Notes: a model not told the origin generated them from the letters alone. A stretch of 7,967 bases of DNA from JAVBQJ01 sp045532655 (GCA_045532655.1 JAZSGI010000005.1:1-7967), one strand, 5' to 3'. Counted from the first letter of the stretch, positions 1 through 6,595 are shown. Program-made: numbers and translations.

Positions 1-124
1 CTTCGCATAAAGCTGCGGCGGGACAAGCGGCTGTTACCTTACAGGCAGCAACTTCAAATTACCCTTTGCAGCTCTTTGCGAATGGCATCTTTGCCATTTT
101 TTGAATGACTTTTGAAATTGCCTC
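1..124 (+). mobile_element. Partial copy of a MITE-like dispersed element (right-hand part)
   Basis: Positions 28-124 match 7619-7715 with five substitutions in 97 bases and no gaps, in the same orientation. The match stops at 124, just after AAATTGCCTC. That 10-mer is the exact reverse complement of GAGGCAATTT (7551-7560), the left terminus of the complete copy, so 124 is probably the true right end. The left terminus lies before the window. Positions 1-27 align only loosely with the other copy, with an indel of about ten bases. Inside are three CTTTGC units (64-69, 74-79, 89-94) and a 7-bp hairpin (81-98). No protein is encoded. Confidence 0.7.
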
Positions 125-204
125 ATGCGGTGTTTACGTAACGCAATTTCTTACTTTTGCAATCGTCACTTCTGAAATTATTTCATAAAAAACATTTTCC
201 CCAC

Positions 205-232
205 TTGACATTGTTGAATCTTATGATATATT
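205..232 (+). promoter_or_regulatory. Sigma-70-type promoter of the pseudopilin gene
   Basis: A perfect -35 box TTGACA (205-210) lies 16 bp upstream of a -10 box TATATT (227-232). Transcription would start near 239, giving a leader of about 148 nt before the ATG at 387. The same TATATT hexamer recurs in the promoters at 1134 and 7718. An A/T-rich palindrome, TGAAAT-T-ATTTCA (173-185), lies about 20 bp upstream of the -35 box and could be a regulator site, but this is unsupported. Confidence 0.7.
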
Positions 233-240
233 ATTCTTGT

Positions 241-262
241 TGTGAATTAGCGATAATTCACA
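241..262 (+). promoter_or_regulatory. Perfect hairpin at the predicted 5' end of the pseudopilin mRNA
   Basis: TGTGAATTA (241-249) and TAATTCACA (254-262) form a perfect 9-bp stem closed by a GCGA loop, which fits the stable GNRA tetraloop class. It begins within a few bases of the transcription start predicted from the -10 box at 227-232. It could be a 5' stabilising stem in the mRNA or a dyad operator in DNA. The half-sites resemble TGTGA/TCACA, but the 12-base spacing does not fit a CRP site, which has 6. Confidence 0.6.
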
Positions 263-307
263 TGGTCAGGCATGATTTTGAAATGATATTGCCGGATCAG
301 TAAAGGT

Positions 308-331
308 CAGTATCAGAAAGGAGGGATACTG
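308..331 (+). promoter_or_regulatory. Leader hairpin displaying an AGGAGG loop
   Basis: CAGTATC (308-314) pairs perfectly with GATACTG (325-331), presenting the ten-base loop AGAAAGGAGG. The loop is an excellent Shine-Dalgarno match, yet no ATG, GTG or TTG follows at usable spacing; the nearest in-frame candidate is a TTG at 345, 19 bases on. The gene's own ribosome site lies farther down (376-381). GGA in an apical loop is the known binding architecture of CsrA/RsmA, and a ribosome standby site is the alternative. Which applies is inference. Confidence 0.5.
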
Positions 332-386
332 TACAATAAAAGTTTTGCGTTTTTGTATTAAAAAGGATTTTGTTGAAAGGGAAAAA

Positions 387-1022
387 ATGAAAAAGATTTT
401 TACACTCATTGAATTGCTGGTTGTTATCGCAATCATCGCAATTCTCGCCTCCATGTTGTTGCCTGCTTTAAGTAAGGCCCGTGCCGCCGCCCAGCAGATA
501 AAATGCAAAGGGAACCTCAAAACCTGGGGACTTACTCTTATGCTGTATGCCAATGATAATGAGGATCAGGTGATCATGTTCCGCGGTGCCACTTATCCTG
601 AATTAAGTTATAAAACAGCATGGTGTTATTATTTTGACTCGTGGGGGTATTTGCCCGGTGCACAGGGGATATATAACACCTGTCCTGCCGGTTCACCCGG
701 TATCTATACCAGTCATTTTGGCTTTTGTCTCGCACCTGAAACTTATTACAGGGCGCCAAAAACTTCAAACTATAATGGCGTTTCGGGACTTTGGGCGGCA
801 ATTGTTCCGATTACAACTATGAAAGCTACCGGTTATATTATTGCAGATGGCAGATATGACAATGCTTCTGATCCGGGCGGCTATGGTGATCACGAACTTT
901 GGCGTCATAATAATAAATGTAACGGCATTTATGGTGATGGACACGTTCAGGATGTGAAAGATCCCAAGCCCGGCGCACGGGAAGGTGGAGATCGTGATCT
1001 CCTCACAAACTACTCGATCTGA
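387..1022 (+). CDS. Pseudopilin-like protein with prepilin N-terminus and H-x9-DG domain
   Basis: This 211-residue protein has a type IV pilin/type II secretion pseudopilin N-terminus: short basic MKKI, then F5-T-L-I-E9 with the conserved Glu at mature position +5, then a hydrophobic helix to about residue 28. The C-terminal part has H174 followed by exactly nine residues and D184-G185, matching the H-X9-DG prepilin-associated domain common in Lentisphaerota, Planctomycetes and Verrucomicrobia. ATG 387 is chosen because AAAGGG (376-381) lies 5 nt upstream; an in-frame TTG at 345 would add 14 residues ahead of the pilin leader and is unlikely. The residue before the cleavage point is Ile, not the classical Gly. 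It is probably exported and anchored or assembled by a type II secretion/pilus-like system, with its role unknown. It has its own promoter and terminator. Confidence 0.9.
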   Translation: MKKIFTLIELLVVIAIIAILASMLLPALSKARAAAQQIKCKGNLKTWGLTLMLYANDNEDQVIMFRGATYPELSYKTAWCYYFDSWGYLPGAQGIYNTCPAGSPGIYTSHFGFCLAPETYYRAPKTSNYNGVSGLWAAIVPITTMKATGYIIADGRYDNASDPGGYGDHELWRHNNKCNGIYGDGHVQDVKDPKPGAREGGDRDLLTNYSI

Positions 1023-1056
1023 TGTAATTTCAGTTTTGGGGTAAATCTGCAATTAC

Positions 1057-1095
1057 GCCCGTTTCTGATTGGATAACGATTGGGAACGGGCTTTT
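1057..1095 (+). terminator. Rho-independent terminator of the pseudopilin gene
   Basis: GCCCGTT (1057-1063) pairs with AACGGGC (1085-1091), extended inward by a T-G wobble and a C-G pair to about 9 bp. The stem is followed directly by TTTTG. It lies 34 bp after the stop codon and separates the pseudopilin transcript from the hydrolase unit. Confidence 0.85.
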
Positions 1096-1133
1096 GTTAT
1101 ACAATCTTTGTTGGTTTTTAAGGGGGGAAATAC

Positions 1134-1162
1134 TTGACTTTCAGCTCAACGAGTGTTATATT
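1134..1162 (+). promoter_or_regulatory. Sigma-70-type promoter of the hydrolase-esterase unit
   Basis: TTGACT (1134-1139), a 17-bp spacer, then TATATT (1157-1162). Transcription would begin near 1169, leaving a leader of roughly 39 nt to the ATG at 1208. No operator-like dyad was seen here. Confidence 0.7.
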
Positions 1163-1207
1163 TCCCTGTATAAACGGAGAAATATTGCATAAAAAAGGTG
1201 ATAATTT

Positions 1208-4200
1208 ATGAATACAAAGTTTTTTTCTCTTCTGCTTTTGCTGCTTTGCTGTGTCTGTGTTTGCGCTGAACCTATGGTTAAAATCCCCCGCATAACAGCG
1301 GAGAAGGCAAATGAACTTGCCTCTGCAGAGTATTTCCTGCCGGAATACTGGAATGGCGCAGCTGTAATAACCACCTTTTCCAGCTGTACAGGGATGGGCA
1401 AAATTGCTGTTCCCACTGCTTTTTATCTTTTTCATGACGGAGAAAACCTCTGGGCTGCGGCATATTGTTATGAAAATGATTTTCCCAATGCCATGGCTTT
1501 TGATCGGGAAAGTCATGACGACCTGACGCTTGATGAATCTGTTCAGATCGTTTTCGGTCTGGATGGCAAATTCGGTACCAAATTTACCATGGGCGGCTAT
1601 GACGGTGCATACGCCGAACTGGGTAAATGTGCACATACTTACGAAATGACAGTAAATTTCGCCGGAGCTTCCAACCGCCGCTACGATGAAACCCCTCTTG
1701 AAAACAGCAAATTTGATTACACAGTTGTACCGGCAGAAAATGGCTGGGCAGTTCTTTTCAGTATTCCTTTCAGTACTGTCGGATACGACTGGCGGAGCAA
1801 TCCGCTGACTTATTTCAACCTCTTCCGTTTTTACCGGGGCGAACGCTACGGATGGCACCTGCCGAGTTTCGGAGGATACAGCCAGCTGCCAATGGCAAAA
1901 GCTGAATTCCTTGATTTTGAACAAAACAGCGAAGCAACCGTGGAGGAACTTACAGAGTATACTGCTCCCGCTGCCGCAAATACCGCGATCCCGCAAATCG
2001 GCCGTGCCGATATAGAATATTACCCGGCAACAGCAGAAATCGCCGCCGAATTCAAATCCGGATGGCAGGGCGCAGATATCGTGCTGACAGTAAACGGCAA
2101 AAACGTTTCTGATAAAGGTTCCCGCTATTGGCCCACCCGCCTTGTAATACCTGTTGATTCTCCTGCCGGTACGAAACTTTCTGCCGTTCTGACCTGTAAC
2201 GGGCAGGTGGTACAGCGGAAGGAATTCGCAGCAAAAGCTCCCGCAACATGGAAAACAGGTACTGCAATAGAGTATCTGGACGACAAAGTTCCCTATCCAT
2301 GGTCATCCCCGGTTTTTGAAAACGGCATTCTCAAACTTGAACACATGACGATCGATTACGGTAGTGGTATGCTGCCGCAGGCCGTTGAAAACTGCCGCGG
2401 ACTGGAGGTACTTGCCGGACCGGTCACTCTTGAATTCGAAAAAGACGGTGAAATCCTGCCGGTAAATGATCGTGCCGATTGCAGTAATACGGTAACTGCC
2501 GTTGATATGTTTTCTGCCGCAGAAGCCGGAGTGGAAGTGAAAACTCATACCGAATACGATGGTTTCATGACTGTCCGTGCCCGTATCACTGGCGGATATG
2601 ATACCGTTCCTGATACTCTCCGTTTGCGTATTCCCCTTGCCGAGGGCATGGCGCAGTATCTGACGACCGGCAGTGCGCAATCCCTTGTAAAAATCGGCGG
2701 CTGCGGTTACCGCGGCAATATGCGGGATGATTTCTGGGTGGGTAACCGTGACGGCGGTGTTATCTTTACCTTCGGACATTATCTTTTTTATTCTGCACCC
2801 AACGGGCGGCAGCTTGAAATCAATGGCGATGAGATCGTCGTCACCATCGTATCGGAGGACGGAGTGCGGCCGCCGCCGGACAATGTTTACGAATTCCACC
2901 TGCAGTTCACTCCTTTCCGCAACGATTACATCCCGCCGCTGAAAGCAGATCTCTGGTTTGAGGGATGGTCGGATTACCAGTCTTATCCTGACACGAAAAA
3001 AATCCCTGAAATCAAACAAAGAGCCAACAATGCCAAAGCTCAGGGGAAGGATCTTTATATCTATTTCGGGCAGGTAATGGCGGAAAATGCCCCTGAATTT
3101 GCTGAATATCCTGCCAACTTTACCGCTTATCCCCGCCGCCCGTGGTATCAGCGTGGCTACGACCCCGGCAAGGGTGTTCCCTGTTCAGTTATCTGTTTCC
3201 GGGAGGAAGTGGGGGAATTCATGCTGGGGAAAATCGAGCAGATCGTGGAGGAATCCGGTCTCGGTGGAGTTTATCTGGATGGGCCGTCAGTGCCTTTCTG
3301 GTGTCTTAATATGAATCATCCCTGTTCCATATTCCTGCCGGCACAATGGGACGGCAGCTGGCACGATGGAGCTGTTGCCGGGCAGCGGTCATATATGAAA
3401 CGTTTGCGTGGGATTTTTGATTCCCGCGGCATCAGAAATCCCATCTGGCATCATACCGGGGGAGGATTCAGTCTGGTACACTTTTCCCATTGTGACTTCT
3501 TCCTTGAGGGGGAACAGCTCAGCCGTTACCGCAGCGGGTATCTGCTGCCGCCTGATGTCGCTTCGGTGGTTTATTCCGGATATCCTTTCGGGTATCAGGG
3601 CATCCTGTGGTTTCAGGCATTCGCCGACGGTACATTCAGCAATCCCTTCCGCAGAGCAGAGGCATGGAGTCTGCCGCATGGTATCGTCACGGCATGTGCC
3701 CTCGGACCGAACTGGAACAAATTCCTTGATATAACCCGGCGCAATCCTGACGCAAGGTTCTATGCCTATACTGCGGAACAGCCCCATATAAAGCACAAGA
3801 AAGAAAATACCCTCTGTACATCTTATTATCTGGCGGAAAAAGAGGCAATTCTTATTTCCGGCAACCTCGTTTATGACGGTGTGCAGGAGGCGCAGATGGA
3901 TATTTCCGGAATGTTTCCCGGCGAAGAGTTGCAGGTGCGCTGCCTTACAAGAGATGAAACTCCGGACTTCAGGGACGGGATACTGAAATATTCCATGGAT
4001 ACAAAAGAAATGCATGTTTACTGGATAGCTCCCGTGTCCACCGATGCTTCTGCCCTTGATCTTCCCGATCCTGTACGGATGAAAGCCGATGTTCCTGCCC
4101 CTGTACCGCTGACGGCAAAGAGTGATTTTGACCCTGCCGACTGGAAGATAGAAGCCGGCAGATTTGCCCCTGTAGCCGGAAGCGGTCTTGAGTACGGTCT

Positions 4201-4681
4201 GACAACAGAAGAGAAAAGAGCTTTTATCGCTTACAACGGTACTCTGCCGGACAATATAAATATCAGAATGCAGTTCCGGCATAATAACAATTTCAAGTTT
4301 TATATTGACGGAGTTGAACTTTCCAACGGTTTCCACAGAACCAGTGCCAATATCTATCACTGGGGCGGATGGGTGATCGAAAAACTCAATCAATACGATC
4401 TCCTTGATACCTGCGAGGTTTCTCCCGGAGCTTTCGGCAGGAACTATATTGTGACTGACCGCCCTGTCAATGTTGATATTTATATTGCAGGTGGCAGGGT
4501 ATCCATGTACTATGATGGAGTATGTGTTATAAGAAATGCCCAGCCGGAAACGGATCACAGCAACGGTCATACCTTTGCATTGGAACTCAAAGATGATGAT
4601 TCATGGGTCGCATTTGATATTGAATATATCGGCCCTTGTGCAAAAGATGATCTGCCGGTGTGGCAGCATCCGATATTGTAA
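1208..4681 (+). CDS. Secreted multidomain glycoside-hydrolase-like protein (DUF6067-like), CBM9-like and LamG-like modules
   Basis: 1157 residues. A Sec signal peptide (about 1-20, Leu/Cys-rich core ending CVCA) predicts export. Residues about 25-240 resemble a CBM9/DOMON-like sugar-binding sandwich: LDESVQIVF near 107, AVLFSIPF near 180, FRFYRGER near 208. Residues about 350-880 resemble DUF6067: DDKVPYPW opens a beta domain, then a probable TIM barrel carries YLDGP (D691), a basic MKRL segment, WHH (747-749) and LEGEQ (E767, E769). These acidic residues are the best catalytic candidates, but no mechanism can be assigned. Residues about 970-1145 look like a concanavalin/laminin-G fold ending in DSWVAFDIEYIG. 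AAGGTG lies 7 nt before ATG 1208. The substrate is unknown, presumably a polysaccharide or glycoconjugate. It is followed after 18 bp by the esterase. Family placement comes from recalled motifs, not a search. Confidence 0.75.
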   Translation: MNTKFFSLLLLLLCCVCVCAEPMVKIPRITAEKANELASAEYFLPEYWNGAAVITTFSSCTGMGKIAVPTAFYLFHDGENLWAAAYCYENDFPNAMAFDRESHDDLTLDESVQIVFGLDGKFGTKFTMGGYDGAYAELGKCAHTYEMTVNFAGASNRRYDETPLENSKFDYTVVPAENGWAVLFSIPFSTVGYDWRSNPLTYFNLFRFYRGERYGWHLPSFGGYSQLPMAKAEFLDFEQNSEATVEELTEYTAPAAANTAIPQIGRADIEYYPATAEIAAEFKSGWQGADIVLTVNGKNVSDKGSRYWPTRLVIPVDSPAGTKLSAVLTCNGQVVQRKEFAAKAPATWKTGTAIEYLDDKVPYPWSSPVFENGILKLEHMTIDYGSGMLPQAVENCRGLEVLAGPVTLEFEKDGEILPVNDRADCSNTVTAVDMFSAAEAGVEVKTHTEYDGFMTVRARITGGYDTVPDTLRLRIPLAEGMAQYLTTGSAQSLVKIGGCGYRGNMRDDFWVGNRDGGVIFTFGHYLFYSAPNGRQLEINGDEIVVTIVSEDGVRPPPDNVYEFHLQFTPFRNDYIPPLKADLWFEGWSDYQSYPDTKKIPEIKQRANNAKAQGKDLYIYFGQVMAENAPEFAEYPANFTAYPRRPWYQRGYDPGKGVPCSVICFREEVGEFMLGKIEQIVEESGLGGVYLDGPSVPFWCLNMNHPCSIFLPAQWDGSWHDGAVAGQRSYMKRLRGIFDSRGIRNPIWHHTGGGFSLVHFSHCDFFLEGEQLSRYRSGYLLPPDVASVVYSGYPFGYQGILWFQAFADGTFSNPFRRAEAWSLPHGIVTACALGPNWNKFLDITRRNPDARFYAYTAEQPHIKHKKENTLCTSYYLAEKEAILISGNLVYDGVQEAQMDISGMFPGEELQVRCLTRDETPDFRDGILKYSMDTKEMHVYWIAPVSTDASALDLPDPVRMKADVPAPVPLTAKSDFDPADWKIEAGRFAPVAGSGLEYGLTTEEKRAFIAYNGTLPDNINIRMQFRHNNNFKFYIDGVELSNGFHRTSANIYHWGGWVIEKLNQYDLLDTCEVSPGAFGRNYIVTDRPVNVDIYIAGGRVSMYYDGVCVIRNAQPETDHSNGHTFALELKDDDSWVAFDIEYIGPCAKDDLPVWQHPIL

Positions 4682-4699
4682 AAAAAGAAAGGAACAGCA

Positions 4700-5515
4700 A
4701 TGAAGTTATCAGCCGTTATCGGAGTCATGATCGCATCTCTGGCGCTTACTGCCGCAACAGTAACCGAATATCAGGTTCGCAGTGAAGCCATGGACAAAGA
4801 TGTGAAAGTAAATGTTATTCTGCCTGATTCATATGCAGATAACGACGGGGGATCTTATCCTGTGATGTATCTTTATCACGGGGCAGGGGGCAATCATGTC
4901 GCATGGCCGTACGGATTGCCGGAGTGTCAGAAAGAAGCCGACCGTTTTCAGACAATAATCGTTTGTCCTGACGGTGCTTTGAGTTGGTATTTTGACAGCC
5001 CTGTGGACCCTGCGGTCAAATATGAGACCTTTTGCGGTACGGAACTCGTAGCGTGGACCGATGCCAATTTCCGGACTGTACGGGACAGAAACGCCCGTGC
5101 AACCTGCGGTCTTTCCATGGGCGGGCACGGGGCAATGTGGATAGCGATCAACAATTTGGATACGTTTGCCAGTGCCATTGCTCTTTCCGGCGGCGTGGAT
5201 ATCCGCCCGTTCCCCGGCAACTGGGGCTTGAATGAACTGCTTGGTACGCAGGATAGGCACATGGCAAACTGGGAGGAACATACTGTAATCAATGCAGCCA
5301 GGGAACTGAAGGACGGAGATCTGGCGATTTCCCTTGATTGCGGTATTGATGACTTCTTCTTTCAGGTCAATCTTGATCTTCACAACCAGTTGCTGGACCA
5401 GGGCGTGAAACACGATTACATTGTCCGGCCCGGGGCGCATACCGGTGAATACTGGAACAATGCCATAGTATACGCCATGGCATTTGCCGATAAACAGTTC
5501 AGCAAAGTCCGCTGA
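4700..5515 (+). CDS. Secreted alpha/beta-hydrolase esterase, Esterase D / CE1-like (PF00756)
   Basis: 271 residues. The signal peptide is about residues 1-19 (MKLSAVIG through LTAA). The chain fits the Esterase D-like fold: a VNVILP strand near 38, the oxyanion-region motif YHGAGG (H60), nucleophile elbow GLSMGGHG with S139, acid in GIDDFF (D217 or D218) and H247 in GAHTGEYW, completing a Ser-Asp-His triad. Members include feruloyl and acetylxylan esterases, S-formylglutathione hydrolases and mycolyltransferases; export and the adjacent glycan-hydrolase-like gene favour a carbohydrate esterase removing acyl or phenolic decorations. The start is supported by AAAGGA (4688-4693), 6 nt before ATG. 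The 18-bp gap to the upstream gene indicates one operon. Substrate specificity cannot be read from the sequence. Confidence 0.88.
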   Translation: MKLSAVIGVMIASLALTAATVTEYQVRSEAMDKDVKVNVILPDSYADNDGGSYPVMYLYHGAGGNHVAWPYGLPECQKEADRFQTIIVCPDGALSWYFDSPVDPAVKYETFCGTELVAWTDANFRTVRDRNARATCGLSMGGHGAMWIAINNLDTFASAIALSGGVDIRPFPGNWGLNELLGTQDRHMANWEEHTVINAARELKDGDLAISLDCGIDDFFFQVNLDLHNQLLDQGVKHDYIVRPGAHTGEYWNNAIVYAMAFADKQFSKVR

Positions 5516-5528
5516 TTATCCCAATCCA

Positions 5529-5575
5529 GATCGGGCAGGAGCTTGATAAAACAATGAGCAGCCTCCTGCCCGGTC
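5529..5575. repeat. Strong inverted repeat just after the esterase gene
   Basis: GATCGGGCAGGAG (5529-5541) and CTCCTGCCCGGTC (5563-5575) form a 13-bp stem with a single T-G wobble and a 21-nt loop, 13 nt after the esterase stop. It lacks a T-tract on either strand, so it is not a canonical intrinsic terminator. It may be a 3'-end stabiliser or a Rho-assisted terminator for the hydrolase-esterase transcript. Confidence 0.6.
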
Positions 5576-5610
5576 GGTAAACTGGCGGCATCGGCAATGA
5601 GTTCCCTGTT

Positions 5611-5669
5611 GGCACAGTTGGAGAAACGGCAAATGCCGCAGCCCTTTATGCTGCATCACAAACTGTGCC
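5611..5669. other. Nested inverted repeats able to form a three-way junction
   Basis: GGCACAGTT (5611-5619) pairs perfectly with AACTGTGCC (5661-5669), enclosing two abutting hairpins: CGGC-AAAT-GCCG (5627-5638) and CAGC, a 7-nt loop, GCTG (5639-5653). The layout resembles a structured RNA or cruciform. No known riboswitch or small RNA family is recognised, and either strand could be the functional one. It sits in the gap between two converging genes. Confidence 0.4.
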
Positions 5670-5774
5670 GCTGTAATACTGTATGCAAACGCTGATATCG
5701 TTCCGAATGTGCCAGCCAATAAAAAACCGGATACCCTCCAATTGAGAATATCCGGTAACAATACAGTTTACAGC
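5670..5774. repeat. 14-bp imperfect inverted repeat bracketing the fabG terminator
   Basis: GCTGTAATACTGTAT (5670-5684) and ATACAGTTTACAGC (5761-5774) are complementary over 14 bp with one bulged T, 76 bp apart. The right arm lies three bases beyond the fabG stop codon. The interval contains the fabG terminator and a small AACG-CGTT stem around the palindrome GATATC. No clear target-site duplication flanks it, so a mobile origin is not supported. Confidence 0.45.
5721..5756 (-). terminator. Rho-independent terminator of fabG
   Basis: Read on the minus strand, ACCGGATA pairs with TATCCGGT (plus coordinates 5749-5756 and 5726-5733), an 8-bp perfect stem with a 15-nt loop. It runs into a six-base U-tract (plus-strand A's 5721-5726). 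It lies about 20 nt past the fabG stop codon. Confidence 0.85.
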
Positions 5775-5777
5775 AGA

Positions 5778-6521
5778 TTACATCAGCATACCGCCGTCAA
5801 CATTGATCACCTGTCCGGTCACGTAATCGGAATCCGGTCCGGCAAGGAAGGCAACCACGTTGGCAACATCGGCAGGAGTACCGCCGCGCTTCATGGGAAT
5901 GACTTTCAGGAAGTTTTCCCGGACAGCTTCCGGAAGGACGCCGGTCATGTCAGTGATAATGAAGCCGGGAGCAACTGCGTTGGCCATGATGTTGCGGCTG
6001 GCAAATTCTTTGGCAGTGGTCTGGGTCAGGGCGATAACGCCTGCCTTACTGGCAGAGTAGTTGGCCTGTCCTGCATTGCCCATACGGCCGACAACACTGG
6101 CGATATTTACGATCTTGCCGCCGGTTTTCATCATGGGACGGGCAACTGCCTTGGTCATGTTGAAGGTGCCTTTGAGGTTGACTGCTATAACGGCATCCCA
6201 TTCGGCTTCGCTCATGCGCAGCAGCAGGTTGTCTTTGGTGATACCGGCATTGTTGACAAGGATATCAACATGGCCGAAATCGGCAACAGCCTGTTTGATG
6301 ACTGCTTCGGCATCTTCAAATTTGGCAACGTTGGCGGCATAGGCTTTGGCGGTGATGCCCTGGGCGGTCAATTCGGTACATGCCTGTTCGGCAACATCCT
6401 GCATGATGTCAACGATGGCAAGTGCGGCACCTTCTGCGGCAAGTCTTTCGCAAATGGCCCGGCCGATACCTCTGGCACCGCCGGTAACAACAGCAACTTT
6501 CCCTGTCAATCTCTGGCACAT
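5778..6521 (-). CDS. fabG: 3-oxoacyl-[acyl-carrier-protein] reductase FabG
   Basis: A 247-residue classical short-chain dehydrogenase, the normal length for FabG, which reduces beta-ketoacyl-ACP in cytosolic fatty-acid elongation. Visible motifs are the cofactor loop TGGARGIG (13-20), NNAG (90-93), and the active-site tetrad N115, S142, Y155, K159 within NYSASK. ITKDNLLLRM and the C-terminal NVDGGMLM are FabG-like rather than generic SDR. The second beta strand ends in D38, which in this superfamily usually favours NAD(H), whereas typical FabG uses NADPH. The start is supported by TGAGGT (6529-6534 on the plus strand), 7 nt from ATG. No acpP or other fab gene is adjacent. It lies 74 bp downstream of ribF on the same strand and ends at an intrinsic terminator. 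Another SDR oxidoreductase role remains possible. Confidence 0.88.
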   Translation of the reverse strand: MCQRLTGKVAVVTGGARGIGRAICERLAAEGAALAIVDIMQDVAEQACTELTAQGITAKAYAANVAKFEDAEAVIKQAVADFGHVDILVNNAGITKDNLLLRMSEAEWDAVIAVNLKGTFNMTKAVARPMMKTGGKIVNIASVVGRMGNAGQANYSASKAGVIALTQTTAKEFASRNIMANAVAPGFIITDMTGVLPEAVRENFLKVIPMKRGGTPADVANVVAFLAGPDSDYVTGQVINVDGGMLM

Positions 6522-6561
6522 GATAAAAACCTCAATTCATTTAGTTACATACATATTCGGA

Positions 6562-6572
6562 CTTATAATATA
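6562..6572 (-). promoter_or_regulatory. Possible fabG promoter (-10-like region only)
   Basis: On the minus strand the ribF-fabG gap contains TATATTATAAG, with overlapping TATATT and TATAAG hexamers about 40-50 nt before the fabG ATG. The only decent -35 candidate, TTGAAA (plus 6594-6599), overlaps the ribF stop and is 21 bp away, too far for optimal spacing. fabG may instead be read through from ribF, since no strong terminator separates them. Confidence 0.3.
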
Positions 6573-6595
6573 AAATAGCGCAAAAAGCGTAATTT

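Noticed and set aside
241..262. CRP-type binding site
   Set aside because: The TGTGA and TCACA halves are 12 bases apart instead of 6, and the dyad lies at the transcription start.
262..303. A 13-codon ATG frame in the pseudopilin leader
   Set aside because: No ribosome site precedes it, and its start overlaps the 241-262 hairpin by one base.
345..386. Upstream in-frame TTG as the pseudopilin start
   Set aside because: It would place 14 residues before the short basic pilin leader and sits 19 nt from the AGGAGG. ATG 387 has AAAGGG at proper spacing.
3389..4570. A 393-codon minus-strand open frame within the large hydrolase gene
   Set aside because: It is antisense to a continuous, domain-bearing protein, with no ribosome site or recognisable motif, and arises from codon bias. 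The same holds for minus-strand frames at 1118-1996 and 2303-3019.
5597..5695. A 32-codon plus-strand ATG frame in the gap after the esterase
   Set aside because: No ribosome site or promoter is seen, and it runs through the nested inverted repeats opposite another coding-like frame.
5709..6578. A 289-codon plus-strand open frame antisense to fabG, longer than fabG itself
   Set aside because: The minus strand encodes an unmistakable FabG with all catalytic motifs. The plus-strand translation is a Gly/His/Asn-rich mirror with no motif.
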